A stretch of DNA of 53,268 nt. Origin: Anaerolineae bacterium (lineage in GTDB: Bacteria; Chloroflexota; Anaerolineae; JAADDB01). The notes beneath the pieces were generated by a model. The model was not told the DNA's origin. It searched no databases and saw only the letters and a program-made list of their open reading frames with translations. This document shows positions 8,211 through 18,209 of this stretch, piece by piece. Numbering within the stretch: the stretch's first letter is position 1; each line of letters opens with the position of its first letter. The position numbers and the translations under genes are program-made. Location of the stretch: contig WFWT01000130.1 of NCBI GenBank assembly GCA_015490995.1, positions 1 through 53,268 on the forward strand. The letters run 5' to 3'.

Positions 8211-10718
8211 ATGTTCCCGTGGCTGAAGGATCTGGAGAAGGACAATCACAAACAGCCGACCATTCCCGAAGAACTGCCTATTTTGCCGTTGCGGAACACG
8301 GTAGCCTTCCCGTTCACCGTGTTGCCGCTGACGGTGGGCATTCCCCGCTCGGTGAAATTGATCGAAGAGGCCATGCAGGGCAACCGGCTTATCGGGCTGG
8401 TAGCAATGAAAGATCCGTCCATCGAGTTGCCCGGGCCGGATGAGGTATACACCACCGGGACCGCGGCTCAGATCCTTAAGGTAGTGAAGGCGCCTGATGA
8501 CACCTTGCAAGTTATTGTGCAGGGCCTGGAGCGTATCAAGATCGATTACTGGACGGCGACCGAGCCTTACCTGAAGGCTCACGTCAGCATCGCGCCGGAC
8601 CTGGTGGAAGAGGAACACGCCATTGAAATTGAAGCGTTGCGGCGCACGCTGGTCGACCTGGCGCAAAAGCTTGTGCAGTATTTGCCCAACATTCCGGACG
8701 AAGTCATCAACTTCCTCCAGCGGGTGGACGACCCGCGATATCTCACGTACCTGCTGGCCTCCAACGCGCGCATAGAGATGGAAGAGGCCCAGCAGTTGCT
8801 GGAGGAGGACCTCCTGAAGGACAAAATGCGCATGCTGGTTCGGCTCCTGAACCGGGAGTTGGAGGTTCTCGAGCTGGGCCAGAAGATCCAGTCAGAAGCC
8901 CGGGAGGAGCTGGAAAAAGCGCAGCGTGAGTTCTTCCTCCGGCAACAGCTGAAAGCCATTCAGCGAGAGCTGGGTGAGGAGGACGAACAGCAGCGCGAGA
9001 TTGAGGAGTATCGCCAGAAGATCGAAGCGGCGGGAATGACCGAAGAGGCAAAGAAGGAAGCCCTGCGGGAGCTGGCCCGGATGGAGAAGATGCCTCCCCA
9101 GGCCGCGGAGTACTGGGTGATCAAAACGTACCTGGACTGGCTGGTGGAGCTCCCCTGGAACAAACTGACCGAGGATAACTTGGATATCGACCACGCGCGC
9201 AAAGTCCTGGACGAGGACCACTACGACCTGGAGAAGGTCAAGGAGCGCATTCTGGAGTACCTTGCGGTGCGTAAACTGGTGAAGGAGCGCGGCCTGGAGG
9301 CCGACCCTGAAGAACGGGGCGCGGCCGGCGCAATCCTGTGCTTTGTCGGACCGCCGGGGGTGGGCAAAACCAGCCTGGGCAAGTCTATTGCGCGCGCGTT
9401 AGGGCGCAAGTTCACCCGCATGAGCCTGGGAGGCCTGCGGGATGAGGCCGAGATCCGGGGACACCGCCGTACCTACATCGGCGCCATGCCCGGTCGGATT
9501 ATTCAGGCCATTAAGCGTGTGGGCACCCGCAATCCCGTCTTTATGCTGGACGAAATTGATAAAATCGGGGTGGACTGGCGCGGGGATCCCAGCAGTGCCT
9601 TGTTAGAGGTGCTGGACCCTATGCAGAACCACGCGTTCCGGGATCATTATCTGGACGTCGACTTCGACCTGAGCGAGGTCTTCTGGATCGCCACTGCCAA
9701 CGTTATCGACACCATTCCGCCCGCCTTGCGGGACCGAATGGAGATCATCTACCTGGATGGCTACACCGAGTACGAGAAGATCAACATCGCTCGGGGATAT
9801 CTTATCCCGCGTCAGATGCAGAACAACGGTCTGAAAGAAGGGGAAATCGAGTTTACCGAAGAAGCCATTCGCACCATTATCCGGGAATACACACGGGAAG
9901 CCGGTGTCCGTAACCTGGAACGGGAGATCGGCAGCATTTGTCGGAAAGTAGCGGTGAAGGTGGCCGCCGGCGACGTTGAAGGCACAGAGGTCATTACACC
10001 GGAGAAGGTGCGGGAGTACCTGGGACGTCCGAAGTTCTTCTTCGACGCGGCCGAACGGGTAGAACGTCCCGGTGTGGCCACAGGCCTCGCCTGGACACCC
10101 ACCGGCGGTGATATTCTCTTTGTGGAAGCAACGCGCATGCGCGGCAAGGGCAACCTGATCCTGACGGGTCAGCTGGGTGACGTGATGAAGGAATCGGCCC
10201 AGATCGCGCTGTCGTACGTGCGCTCGAAAGCGGCCCAGTTCGGTATCGATGAAAATCTCTTCGAGCAAAACGATATCCACTTACACGTGCCGGCCGGAGC
10301 GATCCCTAAGGATGGACCCAGTGCCGGCATCACCATGGTGACGGCCCTCGTCAGCCTGTTGACCGAACGGCCGGTACGCGCGGACGTGGCCATGACCGGG
10401 GAAATTACCTTGCGGGGCAAGGTCCTGCCCATCGGTGGGGTGAAGCAAAAGGTGTTGGCCGCCCACCGGGCAGGGTTGAAGTGCGTTATCCTGCCCAAAC
10501 GCAACGAGGCAGACCTGGAAGAGGTGCCGGAAGAGGTGCGTAACGAGATGCGCTTTATCCTGGTGGACGAGATCGACGAGGTGATCGAGCACGCGCTACG
10601 GCCTTTGCCTCCTTCGGAGGAGGCGATGGAAGATGAGGCTGTGGTTTCGGCTTCCTCTGTGGAGACGGACCGCAACGGCAAGGAACGGTCTCCCCAGGAC
10701 GTCGAGATGGGCCGGTAA
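8211..10718 (+). CDS. lon: ATP-dependent Lon protease
   Basis: 835-residue LonA-type protease of standard length, degrading damaged and regulatory proteins in the cytoplasm. The N-terminal substrate domain begins with [15 protein letters not shown] coiled-coil region spans about 230-320. The AAA+ domain has Walker A GPPGVGKT (380-387) and Walker B FMLDEID. The protease domain carries the Ser-Lys dyad: Ser704 in DGPSAG and Lys747 in GGVKQK, 43 residues apart as in E. coli Lon. The ribosome-binding site aggaggtga is a near-perfect anti-16S match. The last codons form the left arm of an 18-bp hairpin. The acidic C-terminal tail after about residue 795 looks poorly conserved. Confidence 0.98.
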   Translation: MFPWLKDLEKDNHKQPTIPEELPILPLRNTVAFPFTVLPLTVGIPRSVKLIEEAMQGNRLIGLVAMKDPSIELPGPDEVYTTGTAAQILKVVKAPDDTLQVIVQGLERIKIDYWTATEPYLKAHVSIAPDLVEEEHAIEIEALRRTLVDLAQKLVQYLPNIPDEVINFLQRVDDPRYLTYLLASNARIEMEEAQQLLEEDLLKDKMRMLVRLLNRELEVLELGQKIQSEAREELEKAQREFFLRQQLKAIQRELGEEDEQQREIEEYRQKIEAAGMTEEAKKEALRELARMEKMPPQAAEYWVIKTYLDWLVELPWNKLTEDNLDIDHARKVLDEDHYDLEKVKERILEYLAVRKLVKERGLEADPEERGAAGAILCFVGPPGVGKTSLGKSIARALGRKFTRMSLGGLRDEAEIRGHRRTYIGAMPGRIIQAIKRVGTRNPVFMLDEIDKIGVDWRGDPSSALLEVLDPMQNHAFRDHYLDVDFDLSEVFWIATANVIDTIPPALRDRMEIIYLDGYTEYEKINIARGYLIPRQMQNNGLKEGEIEFTEEAIRTIIREYTREAGVRNLEREIGSICRKVAVKVAAGDVEGTEVITPEKVREYLGRPKFFFDAAERVERPGVATGLAWTPTGGDILFVEATRMRGKGNLILTGQLGDVMKESAQIALSYVRSKAAQFGIDENLFEQNDIHLHVPAGAIPKDGPSAGITMVTALVSLLTERPVRADVAMTGEITLRGKVLPIGGVKQKVLAAHRAGLKCVILPKRNEADLEEVPEEVRNEMRFILVDEIDEVIEHALRPLPPSEEAMEDEAVVSASSVETDRNGKERSPQDVEMGR

Positions 10719-10747
10719 CTCGACATTGTCCGGTCCATCTCGACGTC
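10698..10747. terminator. 18-bp hairpin between convergent lon and A2M genes, lon stop codon in loop
   Basis: Bases 10698-10715 pair with 10730-10747 over 18 bp with a single G-U pair; the loop is 14 bases. The lon stop TAA (10716-10718) is the first part of the loop, so the left arm is coding sequence. There is no T-tract on either side. Position between two convergent genes suggests a bidirectional terminator or an mRNA 3' stabiliser. Confidence 0.6.
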
Positions 10748-10824
10748 GGAAGGGGTATGGGTGGTTATATCGTGTACCTACGCTCAGGTCCAGGTAAGGA
10801 GAGCGCATACCTGTTGGCGTGCGT

Positions 10825-13800
10825 TCAGTCTACCCGGAATATGGTGCCACCGGTGTGGCCGTATACTTCGGGCGCGTACATTTGTCGGGCCACTGCAGGC
10901 CCAACGGTGAAGATGCCGGGGATGCTGGCCCGCACTTGATAGGTGACTTCATACGTGCCAGGGGCGAGGTAGCTCTGGAAGAAGACCGCGCGATCATCTC
11001 GCAGTTCGCTGCGGGTGGGTATCCAGTACCACCAGAACCACCCTGTCGGCGACGCGGGGGAGACGCGCTCTATCGTGGGACCTTGTGCCTGTTGCGCCGT
11101 GGTGAGCAGTCGCACATCCACCGGTTCCACGCCCGCGGGCAAAGGATCTTCCACCATAACGTAATGCAGTCCCCGGGAAACGATAAGCCGCAGGTGAACG
11201 GTAATAAGGTCGCCCACCTGAGCTCGGGTGATAGGCGTTTCCCCATCCAACGTGTACCAGCGTTCTACCTGGATGCCACGGCTTACAGGGGTGACCGTCT
11301 CCAGTGGAGGATATGTGACCAGCTGCAGTCGGTAATACAACGCGCCGGTGCCTTCCTGGCCTGCCGTGCGAGCACGTTCCACCTGAATCCAGTTGGGCTT
11401 GGCCGCATCCAGGGCCGTCAGGGGCAGGGTGGACTGGAGAGAACGCCCTACCTGGGCCGGCGTCATGGTCCCCTGCAACCAAATCGTTCCGTTTACCCAT
11501 GCGGTATAACTGTAATCGGGCTGGAGTTCTCCCGTAACCTCCATCCAGGTGGTCAATGCCATTACCGCCCAGGATGTATCCTGCGTATGGGTCCACCGAT
11601 CGCCCCGACGTTGGCTCATCAACCAGCGCACCACGTTCGGTGCAAGGGGGTTCTCCGGGTCATGTCGGGCCAGGAGGAGCAACACCATGGCGGTAGTGCG
11701 GATGTCGTTGTTCATGTTCCACCAATCCCACGTCTCCTCTTCCCAATGCACGCCGGTGGGGTCCACGATGGCCGCGCGTTCCACCTCCGCCAGGATGAGC
11801 TGCAGATAATCCCGGGCTGCATTGCTCTGATCAACGTCGGGAGATACCTGGGCTAAGGTGCCAAAGGTGAGCCCCAGCAAAGCGTTTCCATAAATGTCCA
11901 GGGCATCTCGCCGCTCGAACAGACGCACCGCGTCGGGGAAGACCTGGGCAGGTTGGGGACTGTAGCGGGCGTCGTACGTGGCCAGGGCGAAGATAACCAT
12001 GGCCAAGCGATTGTTAAACCAGCGCTCCTCCGAAGGGGATACATCTCTCAGCCACGTGAACAGGAAGTTTGCCGCCCGTTCCATCATGGCCGGCGCAATG
12101 GTGTATCCGGCCCGATCGGCTTCCACCAAGGCCCACAGACCATACGCGGTGATGAAGGGATTGCTCTGTTCCCCAGGCCACCACCCCCAACCGCCGTCAG
12201 GGTTTTGTTGCTGGCTCAGACGCTGTACCGCAGTGGCCACCAGGTCCGGCAGTACTTCCTGCAGGTCAGGTTGTTGGACTCCCAAGCGCTGTAGCGCACG
12301 CCAAGTAACGACGTTGGGCAGGAAGCGGGAAATGGTTTGCTCTGAACACTCCCACGGGAAGGATCGGAGGTAGGTGAGGCTATCCAGCATGCTGGAGGCG
12401 AGGGAAGCATCTAGGGATAATTCCAGTTGGCCTCCGGCAGGTGTCCGTCCAGAAGGAAGCGAGACCACTTCCAGGCGGGTGTCGTCCTGTGGGACCATGC
12501 CGGCCGTGGCCCGGACCTCCGGCGGCGCGGGATAACGCACAGGTACCGTGATACGTACGGCGTCGCTTACGCCGCTCACGTCGGTCACCCCTTGCCAGAA
12601 GGCAGTGAATACCAATCCCTCAGGGCCACTCTCGCCTGTTATCTCACGTACTGACCAGCGTAGCAGGGCACTTTGGCCGGCTGCCAGGGTCACCTCTTGG
12701 ACAGGGGGATCGGCCAACGTCCCTCCGGTGATGCTCATGGTCACACGCGCGCGCAAGGGGGTGTCGCTCAAGTTGTGGGCCATTACGCCCACTGGCGCTT
12801 CGTCACCCACGGTGAAGAAACGGGGTAACACCGGTTGCAGGAGGAACGGTTGGGTGACCAGGATGTCGGCCGATGTTTCTCCGACGCGAGTCGTGCGGTC
12901 CACCGCCCACACGAGGAGCGTCCAGGTAGTCACGTTGTCGGGCAGGGGGATAGTAAGGCGGGCCCGACCAGTGGGGCCGGTGCGCAGGTCAGGTTGCCAG
13001 TAGGCAACGTCCAGGAACTCCTCACGCACGGTGGGAGGGGGGCCTCCGGGGCCACCGCCACCACCTTTGCCACCTATTTCCTCCTGTTGCAGGCGACGCT
13101 GAACGTTTTGTACCAGGGTAGCGGCGGTGCGGACGGCCAGGCCTCGCTGCCGGTAAAACACCTGAGCTAAAGGCGTGGGGCGTTCAAACAGGGTCAGGAC
13201 CGCCTTATCCACCAGGGCTACGGCCACTTCCGCGTCCACAGGTTGTCCGTTCACGTCCTGTACCTCGAGGGTGAAACGGGCGGTATCGCGAGGACGGTAC
13301 GTCTCCCTTTCGGGGATAGCGCGCACGGCCAGCGTGCGTTCTCGAATGTCCACCTGTAATTCAGTGTAGCCCAGCTTAAAGGAAGGCAAACCATCCTCGG
13401 CTGCGTCCCCTCCCTGGACGATGAAAACGGATACGAACACGTTAGGGGCCATGTCGGGTGTAATGGGAAGGGTCAGGACATCGTTGTTGGTCTGGAGGGT
13501 TATGCGCCAGGCGCGGCGGATACGCCCGCGTTCCAGGGTCACCAGAGCCTCTGCCGGCCCTGGATAAGGGGAGGGGATTAAAATCCGGGCAGTTTCGCCT
13601 ACCCGGTAGGTGTTTTTGTCCGCCACGAGCAAGAGACGGTTGTTGTTTTCCCGACGCCAGGGCACGTACTCTGTACCACCGACCCAGATAAAGGAGCTGG
13701 CACGGGCCATGCGGCCCTGCGCATCCCGGGCAACCACGCGCAGGCGATAACTCCCTGGTTCTGGTGGGGTAAAGGTAGCCCGGCCCTGACCGTTGTCGTC

Positions 13801-16800
13801 CACGCGTACGGTTGTAGTGAACACCGGACGTTCTTCTACTTCGCTCACCCAGCGAAAGACACCATCCATATCCTGCTTTCGCACGTTACGCCAGAGTTGG
13901 CGGTACGCTATCAGCGTGACATCGCGGTCTGGCACAGGCTGTCCCTGGGTGTCCACCAGGAGAAGGGAGACCTCCGTTGCGTGGCCGACCTGGAGCACGC
14001 GGCGGTCCACAGCGATGCCGGGGTAAAGGGCCGCCTGGTGAGCTACGACATGTGTCCGGCCGGAAATGGTTTGGCCACTCTGGTCGTACAGGGTAACCTC
14101 GACCGTCCAACGTCGACTGCCCTCCTCGGCCGCGGGGGTTGTGGGCAGGGTGATGGTGAACACCCCTTGCGCGTCGGTTTGGCCACTGCCCTCCGCGACA
14201 GGGTAGCCCGGTTCGCTCAGGACATCCCATTCCCACCAGGCGACATCGTCAAACCGATAGGGTGGGCAAGAGGAGCGGGGGCATGTCCAGCGAACGGTGT
14301 ACGGTTCTTCCAGGACCGTGTACTCTACCCTGGCATTGGCTACGGCCGCGCCGAAGAAGTAACGGGCCCGGGTCACCACACGTGCGGGCGTGCCCCTCAC
14401 TACTTCAGGGGGATCCGCTTCTAGGTTCAGCTCGAACTCCGGTTTACGGTACGCGGCGACCAGCACGCTGGTCGGCGTCGTCATCTCCGCGCCTTCTACC
14501 CAGAAGGTGTAGAACCCCAAGGGAGCCTCTGACGCCAGGGGCAACCGCCCACTGGCGGTGCCCATCTCGTTGAGAGTCAGGTCCTGTTCGTACACGATGT
14601 CACCGTTGGGATCCTGAATGGACAAGCGAACCTGAGTGTTGGGAGGTGGGAGGGCGTACGTCTCGTCTTCGTCCTGGCGCACAATGAGCTTCCAGTAGAT
14701 TGTCTGTCCAGGCCGGTACACGGGACGTTCGGTAATCAGGTGCGCTACCAGGGATTGAGGGGTGCCATAGGCGTAAGGGAGCCGGAAATTCCAGCGACTA
14801 ATGCCCTCTTCCCATTCGGAGGAAGCCACTCCCAAAGGAGCATCCGGTGCCACCACGGCGACTACCGGTGTCCACGGGGAGATGGGACGGGCAAAGTTCA
14901 CCCGAGCCAGACCGTTGGCATCGGTCACTACGGTTTGGCGTTCCTGGGAGGGCACAATGAATTGTACCGGAACGTTGGTCACCGGTTGACCGGTGCGCAG
15001 GTTTGTTATCCAGGCCAGGGCTTCTTGACCGGTGACTTTTAGCAACACGTTGTAGGGTGTCACGACAAGGAGGCGTCGAACGGGGTTCGCGAGTTCCTGT
15101 GGGGAGGCGATTGCTTCCAGTACGTAGAGGCCGGGGGGCAGTAGCTCCCCTTGGACAGTGGTCAACGTGATGTCAACCTCGTGCCACACGTTGCGAGCTT
15201 CTGGAAGTATCACGTCCCAGGTGCGCATCGGTGTTCCCAATGCTTCGGGCAGGATGTTGTGCCATTCCCCGACCTCTTTTGTGATCATCTCCAGCGCCTG
15301 GGCCGTGGGCAGGCGGTACAGGTTGAAGGTGAGTGCGGGCACATTGCGCGCTCGGAGAGGGACGGTAATGGGCAGGCCCGCCTCGAACATGGCTCCGTCC
15401 ACCGGGAGGACCAATTGATACGCGGCGGGAAAGTCACCGGTGGTAAAGCGCACTTGCACGTCCTTGCCCAAGGTGTGACCGAACTGGTCGCCAATGGTGC
15501 CCTTGAGAGTAATGGTGTACGTGGTACGGCTGGTAGTGTCCAGGTCCACGAGGAACTCGTTGCGAAATGCATCGAAATACGTGAACACCCGTGTCGGTTC
15601 GGGCACAATGCTTACCGCGTCAGCGAGGGTGGACCTGTCAACCGCTCCTTCGAAGGTGAACTGTACGGTGATGAATCCAGGCGTCACGTTGGTGCTTCCG
15701 TCCTGCGGGCGAACGCTGACTACCCGGATGGGCGGAATGACCCGAACGGGTTGGGCGACGGCAGAGGCTAACGTGGCCCCGTCCTTGGCCTCCAACGCCT
15801 GAGCGATGGACACGGTGTAAAATCCTCCCATGTGGAGTGGGGCCTGGGGCTGAATCAGGAGCATGGTGTCGGACACCCAGGACAAGGCTATAGGCACGGG
15901 CGCACCGGTGGCATGGTCAATCAAGCGCACTCGTCCCTCTGCCGATGATCGGTTTATGGGCATGGAGAAGGTGACTGTTATGGGATAACCGGGGCGGATA
16001 AGAGGGATGTACGAAGGCGTATCGATGGGTCGCTCTGCTATTTTAACCACACGCGGAACAATGGTGCGGAATGTGAACGTGACCGGCTCGGTCAAGGGCG
16101 CGCCATCCACCGCGCTGAGGGGACGGGTGATGGTGACGGTATACCACGTTGCTGCTCGGAAGGCACTGGCCGGTCGAAATTCGAGCAGACTTGTGCCCAC
16201 CCATCGCACGGCGCCGGGTACCGGTGGTTGGATTTGGAACCACTCCGGCAAGGGTTGTTCGGTGTTGGTTTCCTCCAGCTGTGCCACGGCCCGGTTAAAG
16301 GCCACTCGAATGGTTGCAGTGATGGGTACAGCTTCCTCCCCTTTGCGGGGCGAATGGCGGCTTACTTCCAGGGGGGCCTGAGTGACAAACCGGTAAGATA
16401 CAGGACGCATGAGGGGGATCCCCTGAACGCTACGAATTTGTTCCTTTACCCGCACCGTGATCCACTGGCCGTGAGGGAAAGGTGTACGTGGTCGAAAGCG
16501 CAGGACAGGCCCCACAACTTCTGTCGTTCCCGGCACTTCTGGCTGAACACTTACCGCGTCCCGGGCGCTCTCCGGCGCGATGGGCATGCTAAAGACGATC
16601 TCAATGGGCGTGTCGGGCCGCGCTTCCTCACCCGGGGCCGGACGAACGTCGACGACGACGGGAGGGAGAGGCGGTGGGGTGGGCGAAGGGGGACCCTCGG
16701 GCGTGTCCGTCACGACGGGAGGAGGGGTCACTGTGAGTGGTGGGGACGGAGTGGGCGTCGGCTGAGGGCGGGTACAGGCAAACATCCCACCTAAGAGGAT

Positions 16801-16848
16801 CAGGATGGTCAAGCTCAAGCCAAATAACAACCGCGTAGGGCGTGTCAT
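10825..16848 (-). CDS. Very large alpha-2-macroglobulin family lipoprotein with thioester motif
   Basis: 2007-residue bacterial alpha-2-macroglobulin. The N-terminus is a type II signal peptide ending near Cys25 (MFAC, a less typical lipobox) with a Pro/Thr stalk. Several Ig-like domains follow (repeated PxxxVxFSMPI segments), then macroglobulin domains with YRPGQTIYWK. A Gly-rich segment around residues 1258-1275 (GGKGGGGGPGG) precedes the A2M core TTWTLLVWAVDRTTRVGE. The thioester site is CSEQ at 1501-1504 in FPWECSEQTISRFLPN, followed by the alpha-helical complement-like domain and a C-terminal receptor-like domain. The family traps attacking proteases at the cell envelope. E. coli's A2M is paired with PbpC, but no such gene is here; a GDPD gene lies upstream. 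The ribosome-binding site AAGGAG is clear. Confidence 0.93.
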   Translation of the reverse strand: MTRPTRLLFGLSLTILILLGGMFACTRPQPTPTPSPPLTVTPPPVVTDTPEGPPSPTPPPLPPVVVDVRPAPGEEARPDTPIEIVFSMPIAPESARDAVSVQPEVPGTTEVVGPVLRFRPRTPFPHGQWITVRVKEQIRSVQGIPLMRPVSYRFVTQAPLEVSRHSPRKGEEAVPITATIRVAFNRAVAQLEETNTEQPLPEWFQIQPPVPGAVRWVGTSLLEFRPASAFRAATWYTVTITRPLSAVDGAPLTEPVTFTFRTIVPRVVKIAERPIDTPSYIPLIRPGYPITVTFSMPINRSSAEGRVRLIDHATGAPVPIALSWVSDTMLLIQPQAPLHMGGFYTVSIAQALEAKDGATLASAVAQPVRVIPPIRVVSVRPQDGSTNVTPGFITVQFTFEGAVDRSTLADAVSIVPEPTRVFTYFDAFRNEFLVDLDTTSRTTYTITLKGTIGDQFGHTLGKDVQVRFTTGDFPAAYQLVLPVDGAMFEAGLPITVPLRARNVPALTFNLYRLPTAQALEMITKEVGEWHNILPEALGTPMRTWDVILPEARNVWHEVDITLTTVQGELLPPGLYVLEAIASPQELANPVRRLLVVTPYNVLLKVTGQEALAWITNLRTGQPVTNVPVQFIVPSQERQTVVTDANGLARVNFARPISPWTPVVAVVAPDAPLGVASSEWEEGISRWNFRLPYAYGTPQSLVAHLITERPVYRPGQTIYWKLIVRQDEDETYALPPPNTQVRLSIQDPNGDIVYEQDLTLNEMGTASGRLPLASEAPLGFYTFWVEGAEMTTPTSVLVAAYRKPEFELNLEADPPEVVRGTPARVVTRARYFFGAAVANARVEYTVLEEPYTVRWTCPRSSCPPYRFDDVAWWEWDVLSEPGYPVAEGSGQTDAQGVFTITLPTTPAAEEGSRRWTVEVTLYDQSGQTISGRTHVVAHQAALYPGIAVDRRVLQVGHATEVSLLLVDTQGQPVPDRDVTLIAYRQLWRNVRKQDMDGVFRWVSEVEERPVFTTTVRVDDNGQGRATFTPPEPGSYRLRVVARDAQGRMARASSFIWVGGTEYVPWRRENNNRLLLVADKNTYRVGETARILIPSPYPGPAEALVTLERGRIRRAWRITLQTNNDVLTLPITPDMAPNVFVSVFIVQGGDAAEDGLPSFKLGYTELQVDIRERTLAVRAIPERETYRPRDTARFTLEVQDVNGQPVDAEVAVALVDKAVLTLFERPTPLAQVFYRQRGLAVRTAATLVQNVQRRLQQEEIGGKGGGGGPGGPPPTVREEFLDVAYWQPDLRTGPTGRARLTIPLPDNVTTWTLLVWAVDRTTRVGETSADILVTQPFLLQPVLPRFFTVGDEAPVGVMAHNLSDTPLRARVTMSITGGTLADPPVQEVTLAAGQSALLRWSVREITGESGPEGLVFTAFWQGVTDVSGVSDAVRITVPVRYPAPPEVRATAGMVPQDDTRLEVVSLPSGRTPAGGQLELSLDASLASSMLDSLTYLRSFPWECSEQTISRFLPNVVTWRALQRLGVQQPDLQEVLPDLVATAVQRLSQQQNPDGGWGWWPGEQSNPFITAYGLWALVEADRAGYTIAPAMMERAANFLFTWLRDVSPSEERWFNNRLAMVIFALATYDARYSPQPAQVFPDAVRLFERRDALDIYGNALLGLTFGTLAQVSPDVDQSNAARDYLQLILAEVERAAIVDPTGVHWEEETWDWWNMNNDIRTTAMVLLLLARHDPENPLAPNVVRWLMSQRRGDRWTHTQDTSWAVMALTTWMEVTGELQPDYSYTAWVNGTIWLQGTMTPAQVGRSLQSTLPLTALDAAKPNWIQVERARTAGQEGTGALYYRLQLVTYPPLETVTPVSRGIQVERWYTLDGETPITRAQVGDLITVHLRLIVSRGLHYVMVEDPLPAGVEPVDVRLLTTAQQAQGPTIERVSPASPTGWFWWYWIPTRSELRDDRAVFFQSYLAPGTYEVTYQVRASIPGIFTVGPAVARQMYAPEVYGHTGGTIFRVD

Positions 16849-17068
16849 GATGTGGCTCCTTACGCTTCATTTGCTCGCTCGGCGATCCGCGTCGCTGTTT
16901 CCTGGTCCGACCATGGGAACACGCGACAGCCGGTGCCCCAGTATGCACGGGGAGAGCGCTCGGAAATAGGTCGGTCAGCCAACCAACGCTCTCCACTTTA
17001 GCCGGTGGAAATAGATCCCGCGAGGCACTTAACCCCGGGTGCACGCCCCACGCTCTACAAAGGTGGGA

Positions 17069-17139
17069 TGGCTTACCATAGGTTGTCCGTCCCGCGGCGA
17101 GGCGCTTCTGGGAGGGAGCGCTACCGCTGAGGTAAGCCA
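17069..17139 (-). other. Inverted repeat with nested hairpin in the A2M leader
   Basis: tggcttacc (17069-17077) and ggtaagcca (17131-17139) are exact complements closing a 53-base loop. Inside, gcgct (17102-17106) pairs with agcgc (17117-17121). On the minus strand part of the loop (CTCAGCGGTAGCGCT) recalls a tRNA D-arm, but no anticodon or T arm follows, so it is not a tRNA. It could be a leader structure or chance. Confidence 0.35.
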
Positions 17140-17236
17140 CCGATCGTGCTCACCCGTGAGTGTGAACCTCCCGGTAGTTTGGCCTTCAGAAGCTAATGGA
17201 CGCGAAACCCATTCGCTTTGCAAATGGATAACATAG

Positions 17237-17242
17237 ATTATA
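17237..17242 (-). promoter_or_regulatory. Candidate -10 box upstream of the A2M gene
   Basis: The minus strand reads TATAAT inside the only AT-rich patch between the glycerophosphodiesterase and A2M genes. The hexamers 16-18 bases upstream fit the -35 consensus poorly. It lies about 390 bases before the A2M start. Confidence 0.35.
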
Positions 17243-17297
17243 CTTTTATCCGGGAAAATCCGAAAAAAGCGGACGGCCTGCACAACGAGGGGACCGG

Positions 17298-18209
17298 TTA
17301 TCGGAGCCCGCGTGCCCGTAAGAGTTCCAGAAGACGGTCAGGGTAATCGGTCATGATGCCGTCCACGCCCATGTCCAGTAGACGGGCCATTTCGTCAGGG
17401 TCGTTGATGGTCCACACGTCTACTCGTACGCCCAAGGCGTGTGCAGAGCGCACAAAGCGAGGGGAAACAACGGTAAGCCGCACGCCTTGCACGGTGTATT
17501 CTGTGGGCACTTGCAGGGTATCGGGCACCGGTCGCCAAGCACGGCTCAAGCCCAGGGTATGGAATACCCAAAACGATTGGATTTCTTCACGGGAAGCAAA
17601 GGTAGCCACGTTGGGCAGGCGCTGCCTGAGTTCGTCCACAATTTCTTGACGGAAGGAACCCACGATGACCTTGTCGGTCATCCCCTTGCGTTCGATCAGG
17701 TTGGCCAGCGCGGCCACGATAGGTGGATCGTTGGATTTGACCTCGATGTTGAAGCGGGCGTCCGGCAACGCGTCGAACACCTCTTCCAGGGTGGGGATGC
17801 GGATACCCTGGCCACGATACGGGTATGTTTGTCCTCCATCCGGGGTAAACCAATAGCCGGCATCCAGAGCTTGAACTTCGGCGAGTGTCATCTCGCGCAC
17901 GGCGCCCGTGCCGTTGGTGGTGCGATCGACGGTGGGATCATGGATTACCACGATGTAGCCGTCGCGCGTGCCGTGGACGTCCAGCTCCAGCACGTCTACC
18001 CCCATTTCCCAGGCGCGCCGGAAGGCGAAAAGCGTGTTTTCCGGCCAAAGGCCGGCACCTCCCCGATGGGCGAAGACTGCAGGTTGAGGGAGGGTTCGAT
18101 AAATGCTCTTGGGTTCTGGGGGGTGTACCGTGACCATTCGGTAAATGAGCCAGACGATGAGTGCCACCAGGAACGCCAGGAGGGTTCGCCGCAAGAACCA
18201 GCCGATCAT
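17298..18209 (-). CDS. Membrane-anchored glycerophosphodiester phosphodiesterase
   Basis: 303-residue GDPD-family enzyme, which cleaves glycerophosphodiesters to glycerol 3-phosphate and an alcohol. Residues of about 5-25 form one N-terminal membrane helix, so the catalytic domain is probably outside the cytoplasmic membrane. The TIM-barrel signatures are intact: AHRGGAGLWPENT with the catalytic His and Arg, ELDVHGTRDG with the Glu-x-Asp metal pair, and IHDPTVDRTTNGTG with the second His. The C-terminal VDVWTINDPDEMARLLDMGVDG is also typical. AGGAG lies before the ATG and a good sigma-70 promoter is present just upstream, so the gene can be transcribed apart from mltG. A2M lies downstream on the same strand. 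Confidence 0.93.
   Translation of the reverse strand: MIGWFLRRTLLAFLVALIVWLIYRMVTVHPPEPKSIYRTLPQPAVFAHRGGAGLWPENTLFAFRRAWEMGVDVLELDVHGTRDGYIVVIHDPTVDRTTNGTGAVREMTLAEVQALDAGYWFTPDGGQTYPYRGQGIRIPTLEEVFDALPDARFNIEVKSNDPPIVAALANLIERKGMTDKVIVGSFRQEIVDELRQRLPNVATFASREEIQSFWVFHTLGLSRAWRPVPDTLQVPTEYTVQGVRLTVVSPRFVRSAHALGVRVDVWTINDPDEMARLLDMGVDGIMTDYPDRLLELLRARGLR

Larger units (their letters stand above)
16849..17297 (-). other. Intergenic region / long leader of the A2M gene
   Basis: No gene is supported in this stretch of about 450 bases. On the minus strand it contains a TATAAT (17237-17242) that could start A2M transcription with a leader near 380 bases, and a 9-bp inverted repeat at 17069-17139 enclosing a nested hairpin. 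The remaining sequence shows no recognised signal. Short open frames have no ribosome-binding site or protein-like composition. Confidence 0.5.

Noticed and set aside
10819-11856. 345-codon plus-strand frame opposite the A2M gene
   Set aside because: It lies wholly against well-conserved A2M coding sequence and its translation is not protein-like (many Arg/Gly/His/Pro, no domain).
17069-17139. tRNA gene in the A2M leader
   Set aside because: Only a D-arm-like string is present; no anticodon arm, T arm or acceptor stem can be drawn.
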